DNA of 64,000 bases from JAPLHP01 sp963720375. Lineage in GTDB: Bacteria > Chloroflexota > Dehalococcoidia > UBA2247 > RBG-13-53-26. Position numbers and translations under genes: made by a program. The number at the start of each line of letters is the position of its first letter. The stretch's first letter is position 1. Under the pieces are notes generated by a model, which was given only the letters and a program-made list of their open reading frames with translations, was not told where the DNA came from and ran no database searches. This document shows, one piece after another, positions 25,643-35,198 of the stretch. The stretch covers positions 62,001 through 126,000 of the forward strand of contig CAVRFM010000010.1 in NCBI GenBank assembly GCA_963720375.1, read 5' to 3'.

Positions 25643-25857
25643 CGCAATGCAAGGTGGGTGCTATCCCCCCCACTCCCCCCGTATTCTTCCGGGATAGTCA
25701 CCCCCATCAAGCCAAGCTGGGCCATTTTCCTGATGTTTTCTGCAGGGAATTTCTCCTCCTCATCCACCTGCTTGGCTGCCGGCTCCAGTTCGTTGGTGGC
25801 AAACTCTCTCACCATCCGCTGAAAGATCTGCTGATCTTCTGTAAGGGTAAAATCCAT
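25525..25857 (-). CDS. Acyl-CoA dehydrogenase, N-terminal part
   Basis: Starts at an ATG (MDFTLTEDQQIF) with AGGGGAGG seven bases upstream, exactly the normal beginning of the family. It encodes the N-terminal helical domain up to GVTIPEEYGGSGGDSTHLAL, where the FAD/substrate region should follow. After about 25650 the frame is meaningless; the correct continuation is the frame of 24719-25642. Together they form one gene interrupted by a single-base deletion. Confidence 0.8.
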   Translation of the reverse strand: MDFTLTEDQQIFQRMVREFATNELEPAAKQVDEEEKFPAENIRKMAQLGLMGVTIPEEYGGSGGDSTHLALRWRRSPAPVAVPARYILPLYLWPAIPSTNSARRSKGAVS

Positions 25858-26083
25858 TGAACCTCCCCTCGATATGTGCCTTAAGACTATTATAGGAGTA
25901 ATCTGCTTCCCAATCGAACGGATTCTCCCCATCGCCTGAGCGGGTCAAGACTTGCCCCCGGATTGCTTTGAGAAAAGCATAGCCATCTCCTTGCATTGTG
26001 TCTGTCAGGGATTGTCCGACAGGGAAGATCGGCCGGGGTACCGGATTGTGTGAAAGGATGCTGGCCGGTGCTGACGCTCTAAA

Positions 26084-26752
26084 TCAGATAAGCCTGTTGT
26101 CATAAGCAAAGCGGCAGATATCGGCATCAGTCTGAAGGCAAAGCTTCTGCAGAACACGGGAGCGATATGTCTCAATCGTCTTCACACTCAGGCCCAGCTC
26201 CGATGCCACCTTGCTCAGCCGGTAGCCCCGGGCTATGAGGCCAAGGACCTGGAGCTCCCGGTTTGACAGCATGGCCACAGGGGTCTGTTCGGCCCGGTTG
26301 GCCAGAAGCTGCAAGTTGACCGCATTCTCAGCCTGGTCCGAGAGGAATTGCTTTCCCTCTGCCACAATCCGAACGGCCCTATGCAGTTCTGTTGTAGAAA
26401 TCCCCTTGGTGATATAGCCCAGAGCCCCTGCTTTGAGGACACGCAGCGCAAACTGCTCCTCAGGGTACATGGTGAGTATCAAGATACGCGCATCGGGGTC
26501 GAGCGACAGGATGAGTTTCACAGTTTCCAGGCCATCTCTCCTGGGCATAGCGATATCGATTATGGCCACGTCGGGATGCACCCGCTCATACTCCCCGACC
26601 GCCTCCACTCCGTCTGACGCTTCCGCCTCCACGTGTATGTCAGGAGCCTCTTCAAGAACATGCTTCAGGCCCTTTCGCACCAGGCTGTGATCATCAGCCA
26701 GCAGCACTCTTATCACAGCCCTGTCAGTATTCGGTCTGTTATTGACAGTCAT
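26084..26752 (-). CDS. NarL/LuxR-type response regulator
   Basis: A 222-residue two-component regulator. The receiver domain spans residues 14-130 (acid pocket ADD at 20-22, phosphoacceptor Asp66 in IIDIAMP, Lys near 117). The LuxR-type HTH covers 155-215 with SNRELQVLGLIARG and VASELGLSVKTIETYRSRVLQKL. It abuts the kinase gene with no gap (26752/26753), so the two are co-transcribed and surely partners. The acetone carboxylase operon begins about 300 bases beyond the kinase in the opposite direction, which makes it a possible target. Confidence 0.9.
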   Translation of the reverse strand: MTVNNRPNTDRAVIRVLLADDHSLVRKGLKHVLEEAPDIHVEAEASDGVEAVGEYERVHPDVAIIDIAMPRRDGLETVKLILSLDPDARILILTMYPEEQFALRVLKAGALGYITKGISTTELHRAVRIVAEGKQFLSDQAENAVNLQLLANRAEQTPVAMLSNRELQVLGLIARGYRLSKVASELGLSVKTIETYRSRVLQKLCLQTDADICRFAYDNRLI

Positions 26753-28192
26753 CTAGTCTTTCCCCACCGGCAGGCGTGCGACAATCTTGGTACCTTTGCC
26801 GGATGAGCTGGAAACGGTCAGGTTTCCCCCAGCCAGACGCGCCCTCTCATACATACCCAGGAGGCCAAATGTAGGGGTGGAGGACAATAACCGGGCATTT
26901 ATGCCAATGCCGTTGTCTGATATCTGCAGGACTACCATATCACCCTCCCTCCCGAGTTTGACCTCCACCTCAGAGGCACTGGCATGCCTCCAGACATTGG
27001 TCAAGGCCTCTTGAAGGATGCGATACGCTGCTATAGAAGTGGAGCGGGGCACCTTGATGTCACGAATCGGCGTGTCGACAGGACAGGAAATAGCAGTGCG
27101 CCGTTCGAACTCCTCCGCTAACCACTCGATGGCCCTCACCAGGCCCAGCCCATCCAGTATCCCGGGCCCGATGTTGGCAGCGATTCGACTTGAGGCCAGC
27201 TTGAGCCGGTCTGCCACCAGTGCCAGTTCCCTGGCTTGCTCCTGAAGCTGCGGCATGCCCGCAAGGCCGCTGGCCAGCGACTCAGCCTGCATCTTGAGAT
27301 AGACAAGCTCCTGCCCCAGCTGGTCATGAAGTTCACGAGCAAAGCGTGACCGCTCCGTTTCCTGAACCTCCAGCATCCGTTGAGTCATAAGCCTGAGTTG
27401 GCCCTCCGAACGCCTCAGATCTCTTTCGGCTTTTTTGAGCTGAGTCACATCCATAAAGGTACCCAGAGTGGCCCTCTTACCATTATGCTGGATTGAAGCC
27501 ACCGTCTCCATGACCCACCTGGTCTCACCATCCTTGCTCACAAACCTGAATTCGTATGGCTCGAAGCGCTCCCCTTTCAACATCGCTATTGCCATCTGTC
27601 TTACCCGGTCTCTATCAGTGGGGAGAACAAAATCCATGGCACTTGCCCCAATCAATTCCTCCTGACTGAACTTGGCGAACTGCTGGAATTGCATGTTTAC
27701 AAACTGGAACTCTCCGTTCTGAACAATATAGACGCCGATGGGAGAATTATCGGCCAGGGTCCGGAACAGCTCCTGCTCCTGCCGCTGTTTGGTAGCATCA
27801 CGCGTTACGCAGACCATGGCAGAGGGACTGCCGTCCCGACTGCGCAATATGCTGACATCAGTCTCCGTCAGCAGGATACTCCCATCATTCCGAACCAGCT
27901 CCATCTGAAACATCCACGGCCGCGAGGTATCCCTGGGGAGATTGTTGGCAATCCGCTGCACCTCCGAGAAAACCCCCTCACGGATGCCGCAGCCAGCAGG
28001 GGTCCTCTGCCCTTGCCGCTCCGGTTCGGTTTCCTCAGATCCATAGCCCAGCACATACTCCGCAGATGCGCTGATATAGGTAATGCAAAAGTCCATATCC
28101 ATGACCCAGATGAAATCCGTATCACCGTCAGCGGCTACGCGGTAGAGTCCATGCCGCTCACCGGGAGAACCGGACGAGGCTTGTGGTTCCAC
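26753..28192 (-). CDS. PAS-PAS sensor histidine kinase (HisKA_3 type)
   Basis: A 479-residue soluble kinase. PAS domain 1 spans about 20-130, PAS domain 2 (with a PAC segment) about 140-255, then the HisKA_3 dimerisation helix with the phosphoacceptor His289 in RFARELHDQLGQE, and a HATPase domain (N box EALTNVWRHA, G1 DNGIGIN, G2 SGKGTKI). No transmembrane helix, so it senses a cytoplasmic signal through its PAS domains; no ligand residues such as haem or flavin signatures are evident. Paired with the NarL-type regulator immediately downstream. Confidence 0.88.
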   Translation of the reverse strand: MEPQASSGSPGERHGLYRVAADGDTDFIWVMDMDFCITYISASAEYVLGYGSEETEPERQGQRTPAGCGIREGVFSEVQRIANNLPRDTSRPWMFQMELVRNDGSILLTETDVSILRSRDGSPSAMVCVTRDATKQRQEQELFRTLADNSPIGVYIVQNGEFQFVNMQFQQFAKFSQEELIGASAMDFVLPTDRDRVRQMAIAMLKGERFEPYEFRFVSKDGETRWVMETVASIQHNGKRATLGTFMDVTQLKKAERDLRRSEGQLRLMTQRMLEVQETERSRFARELHDQLGQELVYLKMQAESLASGLAGMPQLQEQARELALVADRLKLASSRIAANIGPGILDGLGLVRAIEWLAEEFERRTAISCPVDTPIRDIKVPRSTSIAAYRILQEALTNVWRHASASEVEVKLGREGDMVVLQISDNGIGINARLLSSTPTFGLLGMYERARLAGGNLTVSSSSGKGTKIVARLPVGKD

Positions 28193-28505
28193 AGCTTCAA
28201 GATAGCACCCGCCTATTTTTTATGTCAAACTGGTGCTGCTCTTATTAATCGTATTCTTTGCTTCCTGAACGCTGCCCGGCCTGACTCACCACATTCTTCC
28301 GGCAGTCGTCAGTATCAATTCTCCAGATCGGGCTGCCCTGGTGTAGGATTTTCCCTGACAGACAAACAGCAAGTCGGAAACCTATCATTTTATTTAGTTT
28401 TAGTTTATCAAGCCTTTCCCAAAACATTCAGATTTATTGACGAACATCTCTCAAGTCTCAAGGTTATCAAAGACCCCATAGCCTTGATCACAGAAAGGAG
28501 GGTGC
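28193..28505. other. Divergent control region between kinase and acetone carboxylase operon
   Basis: About 310 bases separating the minus-strand kinase from the plus-strand carboxylase genes. The part at 28380-28430 is AT-rich and likely holds the promoters, but I could not find a convincing -35/-10 pair or a -24/-12 sigma54 site. Confidence 0.5.
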
Positions 28506-30656
28506 ATGAGCACTAAGAGGCGGGTGCAACTCATCGCCAGCGATGCTGGCGGCACTATGACCGACATGATGGTGGTCGATACTGAAGGGAACTTCACCAT
28601 AGGCAAGGCAGCCACCACTCCCCGGGACCAGGCAGTCGGTTTCTGGGAGTCAATCGGCGATGCTCTGGAGCACTGGCAGATCGACTTCAACAAGGAGTCC
28701 AAGGACATCCTGCCTCATCTTGAAGCTGCCGTATACAGCGGCACGACCATGATGAACGCTCTCATCACAGAGACCGGCCGCAGAGTAGGCGTGATTACAA
28801 AGCGCGGTGACGAGGACGTATTCTTACACGAGCGCAGTGCGGGGAAATGGAAAGGCTATTCCTATCAGGACCTCCTCCACCAGGTCACTCACCATGGCAA
28901 CAGGCCTCTGGTCCCACGGCGGCTGGTTAAAGGCGTTGAGGGCGAAATTGATATGTTCGGAGCGGAGGTTATACCTCTCTACGAGGACATGGTCCGGCAA
29001 GCCGTGGAAGAACTACTGGATGAAAATGTCGATTCCATAGCTGTCTCTTTCCTGCAGTCCTTCCTCAATCCGGTACATGAACTGAGAGTGGCCCAAATAG
29101 CCGATGAGGTAATGAAGAAACGCGGCCGCAGAGTGCCGGTCTATTTGTCGCACCAAATCTGCCCTATCATGAGGGAAGTAGGGCGTCTGAACACGGTTGT
29201 TCTCCACGCCTATGTCGCCGAGCCTGGTCGAGACCAGCTTTTCAAGGTAGAAAAGAGGCTCCAGGAAGGCGGCTACAAGTACCCCCTGCAGATAGTGCTG
29301 GCGCACGGAGGTCTGAGCAACATCCGTTATCCCCGTATCTACGAAGCGAGCTTCTCGGGACCCATCGGAGGGCTGATGGGTGCCCGCTATCTGTCCCAGA
29401 CAATGGGCATCGAGAACTGGGTGTGCTCTGACATGGGAGGCACAAGCTTTGATGTAGGCCTCATTAGAGGCGGGCAACCTGTCATCGAGCGCGAGGTCGT
29501 CATCAACGGCAGGATCTACAACATTCCCACACTCCAGATGGATACCATAGGTGCCGGCACCGGCATGTATGTCACCATAGACCCCATCAGCAAGAGAATA
29601 CACATCGGCCCTGAGAGCAGCGGCGCAGACCCCGGGCCTGTCTGCTACGAGATGGGCAATGAGACCCCAACCGTAATGGACTGCGTCCTGATCATGGGCA
29701 TTCTGAATCCGGACAACTACCTCGGCGGGAAGAAGAAGCTCAACAAACAGAAGGCATTCAAGGCAGTCAAAGAGAAGTGTGCGGACCTTCTCAATGTTGA
29801 CCCGCACTACTTCGCCGACGGAGTGTACAAGCTGATCAACAGCAGAATGAAGGAGCATATCAGGTCGGTGCTCTACGCCCGCGGTTTCTCCCCGGCGGCC
29901 TTCGATCTCCTGTGCTTCGGCGGGGCCGGACCAATGCATGTCGCCGGATATACCGAAGGCCTGCCTTTCCGCGGGGTAGCTACCATGCCCTGGGCTGCCG
30001 GCTTCTCCTCCTTCGGCTGTGCTGCCGAAGACATCAGCCACCGCTATCAGAAGTCGACCCCTGTTTTCATTCCCCCCGGGTCGGACAGCGCTTACAAGAT
30101 GCTCATGGGGCAACTGTTACTCAATGTAGGGTGGGAGGAACTGGAGAAACAGGCCGCCGCGGACTTCGCCGCGGAAGGGTTGCCATGGGAGCAGGCCAAA
30201 ATGCAACAGATTGCCTATGTACGTTACGGCGGCCAGATGGAAGATCTGGAGGTAATATCACCGGTATCCCGGATAAACAGTCCCGAGGACATGGACAAGC
30301 TCCTCGCTGCGTTTGAGAGTCTCTACGAGAAGGTCTATGCCGGTGTAGCCAAACATGAGCGAGGTGGTTTCCAGATAATGGAACTGGGCATTACTGTTGT
30401 AGTTCCCAAAGTCAAACCCAAGCTGGTAAAGCGGCCTTTGGAAGGCAAGAAGCCACCCCAGGAAGCCATAAAGGGCGAGAGGGAGGTTTACTACAACGGC
30501 GTTTGGGGCAAAGCCACCATTTACAACATGGATAAACTGAAACCCGGGAATGAAGTCCACGGGTTAGCTGTAGTTGAGGCTCCCGCTACCACACTTTTCC
30601 TGCCTCCCGGGAGACGCATCAGGATGGACGAATGGACATTGATATGGCTGACGTAG
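28506..30656 (+). CDS. acxA: Acetone carboxylase beta subunit (HyuA-like)
   Basis: A 716-residue protein of the hydantoinase/oxoprolinase A family, the same length as the acetone carboxylase beta subunit. The ATPase-fold motifs are clear: DAGGTMTDMMVVD at the N-terminus, SGTTMMNALI near 78, and the second phosphate motif DMGGTSFDVGLI near 310. Acetone carboxylase joins acetone and bicarbonate to acetoacetate at the cost of ATP; this subunit is thought to bind the nucleotide. AGGAGG sits a few bases before the ATG. It is first in a three-gene set with the alpha-like and gamma subunits, in the acxA-acxB-acxC order. The gamma gene separates it from plain hydantoinases. Confidence 0.85.
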   Translation: MSTKRRVQLIASDAGGTMTDMMVVDTEGNFTIGKAATTPRDQAVGFWESIGDALEHWQIDFNKESKDILPHLEAAVYSGTTMMNALITETGRRVGVITKRGDEDVFLHERSAGKWKGYSYQDLLHQVTHHGNRPLVPRRLVKGVEGEIDMFGAEVIPLYEDMVRQAVEELLDENVDSIAVSFLQSFLNPVHELRVAQIADEVMKKRGRRVPVYLSHQICPIMREVGRLNTVVLHAYVAEPGRDQLFKVEKRLQEGGYKYPLQIVLAHGGLSNIRYPRIYEASFSGPIGGLMGARYLSQTMGIENWVCSDMGGTSFDVGLIRGGQPVIEREVVINGRIYNIPTLQMDTIGAGTGMYVTIDPISKRIHIGPESSGADPGPVCYEMGNETPTVMDCVLIMGILNPDNYLGGKKKLNKQKAFKAVKEKCADLLNVDPHYFADGVYKLINSRMKEHIRSVLYARGFSPAAFDLLCFGGAGPMHVAGYTEGLPFRGVATMPWAAGFSSFGCAAEDISHRYQKSTPVFIPPGSDSAYKMLMGQLLLNVGWEELEKQAAADFAAEGLPWEQAKMQQIAYVRYGGQMEDLEVISPVSRINSPEDMDKLLAAFESLYEKVYAGVAKHERGGFQIMELGITVVVPKVKPKLVKRPLEGKKPPQEAIKGEREVYYNGVWGKATIYNMDKLKPGNEVHGLAVVEAPATTLFLPPGRRIRMDEWTLIWLT

Positions 30657-30698
30657 CGGTGCCCCCACGGAGAGAGAAGATGGCTACAGGAGGTCAAA

Positions 30699-32894
30699 AT
30701 GGTTAAGCGCAAGGGAATCGGAGACGCGGGCAGAACACTGAAGCAGTTACTTGAGGAGAATCGCAGGCTGCTCAAGGAGACAGGCTGCTATGCGGGCATA
30801 ACTCAACCCCATGTCCTGAGGGACGACCCGGTTAAGGCAGAGCTTTTCCATTCGCGCATGATGTCTTCCCTCATAGCCGGCCGCGAGACCTGCAAGATGG
30901 TCTCCGGATCACCCTATGTTCGTGAGGTGGCAGAGCTCTGCATGGGCGTATATACGCCCGAAGGCGACAATGTGTTGCAGTCCACGGGAATACAGGTGCA
31001 TGTCCGCCTGATGGGCGACAACATCACCTGGATGATCGAGAACAACTACGAGGAGGACGTGGAGATCAACGACGGCGACCTGTTCCTGGCCAATGACCCG
31101 GTGATAGCCGGAATCCACGCCGCCGACCTCTACGACATGTTACCTGTCTTCTGGGAGGGAGAGCTTGTTGCCTGGGTCTGCACTGTCATCATGGAGATGG
31201 ATATCGGGGCAGTCAGTCCGGGCTGCATGCCGACGACTGCAGTGGAGCGCGGTGCGGATGGCATCAAGTTCTGCTGCGAGAAGGTGGGAACCAATGACAA
31301 ATTACGGCGTGACTTCGAGATCAAGATAGAGATCAGCCTTGACATGGCCGACCTGTTCCTGCTGGACCGCAAGGGGGCTGTCGCCGCCAACATCCGGGTC
31401 CGCGAGGAACTGAAGAACATGATCCGTGAATTCGGCCTGGACTATTTCAAGAAGGGCATCAGGGAGCTCATCGAGGAAGAGCGGCGCAACCAGATCGCCC
31501 GTATTAAGCAGCGCACGGTGCCCGGACGCTTCCGCGACGTCGTGCCGTTCGAGATATACATGGCGGAGACGCAGACGTCCTGGCTGCCGGGCAAGAAGGA
31601 TGTGATACGGCTGATACCGGTGCAGATGGACATTCTGCCCGAGGGACGTCTGGTGCTGGACTTCGATGGGGTCGGTGAGTGGGGGTGGCACGCCTTCAAT
31701 CCCACTCCGAAGGGTTTGTACGGGGGGTTGTCCATCTCCGTTGTCCAGACACTGTCCTACGACGGGCGGGCCAATCTGGGGTCGCTGCTCCCCTGCGAGA
31801 TAAAGACACCGCCGGTAGATTCCCTGTTTAATCCCAGTCAGATGAAGAAGCTGGCCACAGGCAACCCCTGGCCGGCGGTAATAGATGTGTTCAGCCTGTG
31901 GGTGGGCATGCTGGGCACCGCCTTCTACATGCGCGGGTTCAGGGAGGAGACGTTCAACAAGGTATCCAGCTCAGGCTGGCAACTGGCCGGCTTTGATCAA
32001 TTCGGGACAAAACGGCCTATGCTGGCCGGCACTACCGGCAACTTTGGCTGTGGTGCCAGCGGCGTCTGCGACGGAGTGGATACCGGAGCGTGGATCGCCA
32101 CAATGGAGACGGACACGGGCAACTGGGAGGTGTGGGAGCTGTTTATGCCGGAGATATACATGTCCAGAATGGTGGAGCCCTATTCCGCCGGTTACGGCAG
32201 GTACCGCTCCGGACTTTCCATGCCCACCATGGACATGCTTCACAGGGTGACAGTAGGCATTGGCAGCGGGGCCATAGGGTGCGCCCATGACCGCATCATG
32301 CCGAACCTGGGCCTCTTCGGCGGCTACCCGGGTGGGAAGCGCAATACCTTTCTGGTCCGCTACCACAACTTCCAGGACGTCATAGCCAGGAAGCTGCCGC
32401 TGATCCACGAGATCGGCGACCCCAGGGAGTTCATGAAATACCCGCATGCCGATGTCATCCATCTCAATCACATGCCGCCGACCATCGAGGTGCGCGACAA
32501 GGACCTGCTTATTGCGGACAATGGTTCTGCCGGCGGTCTGGGCGATCCCACAGAGAGAGCCCCGGCGCTTCAGAAGGCAGACCTGGATGCCGGCCTGACA
32601 AACCTCGATATTAGCAAGAGGGTCTACTGTATTGAGGCCAGTTATGACAGCAAGGCCAAGGAATGGAAGATCGATGAGAAGGCTACCAGGAAGCTCCGCG
32701 AGGCAAAGCGCAAGGAGAGGCTATCCAGGGGTGTGCCCGTGGAAGAATGGTGGCAGAAAGCCCGTCAACGGCTGGTCGACAAACAACTTGATCCCCTGTT
32801 GATCGAAATGTACCGCAGCAGCATGAAGCTGAGCATAGGCTTCACCCGGGAATACAAGGACTTCTGGGGTCTGCCCAGTGATTTCACTTTTTGA
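30699..32894 (+). CDS. acxB: Acetone carboxylase alpha subunit (HyuB-like)
   Basis: A 731-residue HyuB/hydantoinase-B-type subunit, somewhat shorter than the 776 residues I recall for the Xanthobacter alpha subunit. Recognisable family blocks are DLFLANDPVIAGIHAADL near 128, WLPGKKDVIRLIPVQ near 290, NPTPKGLYGGLSISVVQT near 330 and the C-terminal IADNGSAGGLGDP block near 608. It lies 42 bases after the beta-subunit gene with AGGAGGTCAAA upstream, and its stop is followed within 12 bases by the gamma subunit gene. The presence of the gamma subunit is the main argument for an acetone carboxylase-type enzyme rather than N-methylhydantoinase. Confidence 0.85.
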   Translation: MVKRKGIGDAGRTLKQLLEENRRLLKETGCYAGITQPHVLRDDPVKAELFHSRMMSSLIAGRETCKMVSGSPYVREVAELCMGVYTPEGDNVLQSTGIQVHVRLMGDNITWMIENNYEEDVEINDGDLFLANDPVIAGIHAADLYDMLPVFWEGELVAWVCTVIMEMDIGAVSPGCMPTTAVERGADGIKFCCEKVGTNDKLRRDFEIKIEISLDMADLFLLDRKGAVAANIRVREELKNMIREFGLDYFKKGIRELIEEERRNQIARIKQRTVPGRFRDVVPFEIYMAETQTSWLPGKKDVIRLIPVQMDILPEGRLVLDFDGVGEWGWHAFNPTPKGLYGGLSISVVQTLSYDGRANLGSLLPCEIKTPPVDSLFNPSQMKKLATGNPWPAVIDVFSLWVGMLGTAFYMRGFREETFNKVSSSGWQLAGFDQFGTKRPMLAGTTGNFGCGASGVCDGVDTGAWIATMETDTGNWEVWELFMPEIYMSRMVEPYSAGYGRYRSGLSMPTMDMLHRVTVGIGSGAIGCAHDRIMPNLGLFGGYPGGKRNTFLVRYHNFQDVIARKLPLIHEIGDPREFMKYPHADVIHLNHMPPTIEVRDKDLLIADNGSAGGLGDPTERAPALQKADLDAGLTNLDISKRVYCIEASYDSKAKEWKIDEKATRKLREAKRKERLSRGVPVEEWWQKARQRLVDKQLDPLLIEMYRSSMKLSIGFTREYKDFWGLPSDFTF

Positions 32895-32905
32895 GAGGTG
32901 AGAAG

Positions 32906-33454
32906 ATGTCTTACAGCAAACAAGATATAAAGGACCTTTACGACGGCAAGCTCCCCTGGGAAAAGATCAAAGAGATAATGAGCAGGCCGAAGGACGATGA
33001 CAGGTTCGACAAATGCATTGAGATCCTTCAGGAACGCATGCCGTGGCCCGAGCGGATACTGCTGCCGATCGGAGAGCACCTGTACATTGTCGAAAAGGGC
33101 GGAGAGCGAATCGTGAAGTGCGATTGCGGACACGAGTTCGGCGACTACAGGCGAAACTGGAAGCTGAGTGCTCTCATCTTTGTCAGAGATACCCGCGAGA
33201 AACTGGAGGAGATATACCCCGGCATAAGGTGTCCTGATCCGGACTTCTGCGAAGTGCGGGAGTTCTACTGCCCCGACTGCGGCACCCTGCTGAAGGTAGA
33301 CAGCGTACCTGTCGGCTGTCCCATCATATTCGATTTCCTGCCGGACATAGACACTTTCTACCGTGACTGGCTGAAGAGACCGCTCTCCAACAGCAAAGAG
33401 TTCATAGACATGTCCCACGAAGTCACTCTGGCCTGGCGGGCAAAGCACAGCTAG
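32906..33454 (+). CDS. acxC: Acetone carboxylase gamma subunit
   Basis: A 182-residue protein matching the small subunit of acetone carboxylase. It carries the zinc-binding pair CDCGHEF (near residue 70) and CPDCGTLL (near 125), the conserved block FGDYRRNWKLSALIFVRDT between them, and a C-terminal FDFLPDIDTFYRDWL. The family has few other roles, so this gene identifies the operon. AGAGGTGAGAAG precedes the ATG at 32906, which lies 12 bases after the alpha-subunit stop. An acetophenone-carboxylase-like ketone carboxylase remains a possible alternative substrate class. Confidence 0.88.
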   Translation: MSYSKQDIKDLYDGKLPWEKIKEIMSRPKDDDRFDKCIEILQERMPWPERILLPIGEHLYIVEKGGERIVKCDCGHEFGDYRRNWKLSALIFVRDTREKLEEIYPGIRCPDPDFCEVREFYCPDCGTLLKVDSVPVGCPIIFDFLPDIDTFYRDWLKRPLSNSKEFIDMSHEVTLAWRAKHS

Positions 33455-33577
33455 ACAGCAGTACTGCAGGGCAGGAGCTGCCGCCACCGGAGCCCGGACA
33501 GAATCCTGCGGTATCCCGGCCCGAGGTCCGCGGGCCGCTGACCAGGCTATGGCCATTCCGCAAAAGGAGGTTGTAAG

Positions 33578-34408
33578 GTGGGAAAGCTTGACGGTAAGGT
33601 TGCCATAATCACCGGGGGAGCCAGCGGCATCGGTGAAGCTTCAGCAAGGCTCTTCGTAGAGGAAGGCGCCCGCGTTCTGATAGCGGATATTCAGGACGAC
33701 AAAGGTCAGGGTATCGCCAGGGAGTTGGGAAGAAACGCTGTTTACCTGCACACCGACGTAACCCGGGAAGCCGATGTCAAGGCTGCAGTCGATCGGGCCA
33801 TGCAGGATTTCGGCCGGCTCGACTGCATGTTCAACAATGCCGGCGCTGCCGGTCCGTTTGGTCCCGTTGAAGCTATCCCTGTAGAAGGTTTTGACAGTGC
33901 GATTGCCTTGCTCCTGCGGGGGCCGTTCCTGGGCATGAAGCATGCTGCTCCGGCGATGAAACGCCAGGGCTCCGGAAGCATCATCAACACCGCCAGTATC
34001 GCCGGCGTAAGAGTAGTCGATGCCGATCATACGTATACCGCTGCCAAGGCAGCGCTCATTCACCTCACCCGGTCGGTGGCCGCCGAGCTGGGCGAGAGCG
34101 GGGTGCGGGTCAACTGCATCTCTCCGGGGTTTATTGCTACAAACGTCTTCCAGAAGTCAGCCGGAATCTCCCAGGAGGCCTTTGTTAAGAGTATTCCTGC
34201 AGTGAATGCCCTTCTGGCTACCTGGCAGCCCCTGCGGCGGGCAGAACTGCCGGAGGACGTTGCCCGGGCTGCCCTCTGGCTTGCCAGCGATGATTCCAGC
34301 TTCGTCAACGGTCACAACCTGGTCGTTGACGGAGGGCTTTCCAACGGGCGAACGTGGACCCAATTCGTGATGGATATGATGCAGTTGGGAGCAGCCCTGA
34401 CAGGCTGA
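33578..34408 (+). CDS. SDR-family oxidoreductase
   Basis: A 276-residue short-chain dehydrogenase. The cofactor motif GGASGIGEASARLF (TGxxxGxG) is at residues 13-26, with Asp at the end of beta-2 (IADIQDD), favouring NAD; NNAGAAGP is near 88, the catalytic Ser in NTASIAG, and YTAAKAALIHL holds the Tyr-x-x-x-Lys pair. Extra residues after NALLATWQPLRR near 215 are unusual but common in classical SDRs. The start is GTG with AAAGGAGG seven bases upstream. It follows the acetone carboxylase genes on the same strand and could act on a ketone or 3-hydroxyacid, without direct evidence. Confidence 0.82.
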   Translation: MGKLDGKVAIITGGASGIGEASARLFVEEGARVLIADIQDDKGQGIARELGRNAVYLHTDVTREADVKAAVDRAMQDFGRLDCMFNNAGAAGPFGPVEAIPVEGFDSAIALLLRGPFLGMKHAAPAMKRQGSGSIINTASIAGVRVVDADHTYTAAKAALIHLTRSVAAELGESGVRVNCISPGFIATNVFQKSAGISQEAFVKSIPAVNALLATWQPLRRAELPEDVARAALWLASDDSSFVNGHNLVVDGGLSNGRTWTQFVMDMMQLGAALTG

Positions 34409-34584
34409 AAAGTTTAAGCTGGGAGAGAACGGTTTCGATAATTTACAGAATGAATTACGGTTAGGTTGAGGTTGCCTCGTGGGTCGCCGGCTCCATTGCG
34501 TTTTCCGCCTCGCATGTGATACATTCAGTCATCGATTTGTGATCTTGTCAATAGGCAGGCAGGGTTGAAGGGAGGTAAAGAGAA

Positions 34585-34824
34585 ATGAAGTACCAGCACC
34601 GAATTATCGCAGACCGTGAGATTATGCATGGTAAGCCGGCCATCAAGGGCACCCGAATTCCCGTCTACGTCGTGCTTAATCTCCTGGCGGGCGGGATGAA
34701 TACACAAGACGTACTAGGGGAATACCCCAACCTGACCAACGAGGATATTCTTGCCTGCCTGGAGTATGCTGCCGAATTGGCGCAGGAAGAGGTGGGGATA
34801 CTTGAGGTGGAAGGGATTAGATGA
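34585..34824 (+). CDS. DUF433 antitoxin-like protein
   Basis: A 79-residue protein of the DUF433 family, which carries a small HTH. Signature parts are MHGKPAIKGTRIPVYVVLNLL and the helix LGEYPNLTNEDILACLEYA. Members occur next to PIN-like DUF5615 proteins and are regarded as antitoxins or DNA-binding partners. GGGAGGTAAAGAG precedes the ATG, and its stop overlaps the next start as ATGA, so both are co-translated. Confidence 0.88.
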   Translation: MKYQHRIIADREIMHGKPAIKGTRIPVYVVLNLLAGGMNTQDVLGEYPNLTNEDILACLEYAAELAQEEVGILEVEGIR

Positions 34825-35198
34825 GCCTCAAGCTCCTGCTGGATGAAAATATCCCTCCTCGGGTTGCCATGGAATTACGCCAATCGGGTTATGACGTGGT
34901 GCATGTAGGAGACACGGGCTTGAAGGGGTGCAAGGATTCAGAGCTGATGGCCTTCGCCCGTAAGAATGGGCGTTGCCTGGTGACTTTAGATGCCGATTTT
35001 GCTGACCTTCGTCACTACCCGGTGGGGAGCCATGCTGGCATTATTCGACTAAGGCGAGGGTTTGCACCCTCAAACATCGTTGTGAGCGCCCTGCGTTCTT
35101 TGCTGCCAGAACTTGCTGATATTCCTATGGAGCGGGGTGTCCTGGTGGTGAGCGATGGCAAACGGTACAGGACCAAACTTCCATCAGAGGCGCATTAG
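34821..35198 (+). CDS. DUF5615 PIN-like toxin candidate
   Basis: A 125-residue Mut7-C/DUF5615 protein with a PIN-like fold. The acidic residues of the presumed nuclease site are visible: DENIP near residue 8, KGCKDSELMAFARK near 40, and VTLDADFADL near 57. It overlaps the DUF433 gene by four bases, the standard pair in many anaerobes. As a toxin it would cut RNA, but toxicity of this family is not well established, so the toxin label is an inference from the pairing. Confidence 0.85.
   Translation: MSLKLLLDENIPPRVAMELRQSGYDVVHVGDTGLKGCKDSELMAFARKNGRCLVTLDADFADLRHYPVGSHAGIIRLRRGFAPSNIVVSALRSLLPELADIPMERGVLVVSDGKRYRTKLPSEAH

Noticed and set aside
28506..32894. Calling these genes a hydantoinase or 5-oxoprolinase
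   Set aside because: The directly following gene encodes an acetone carboxylase gamma-type subunit, which those enzymes lack.
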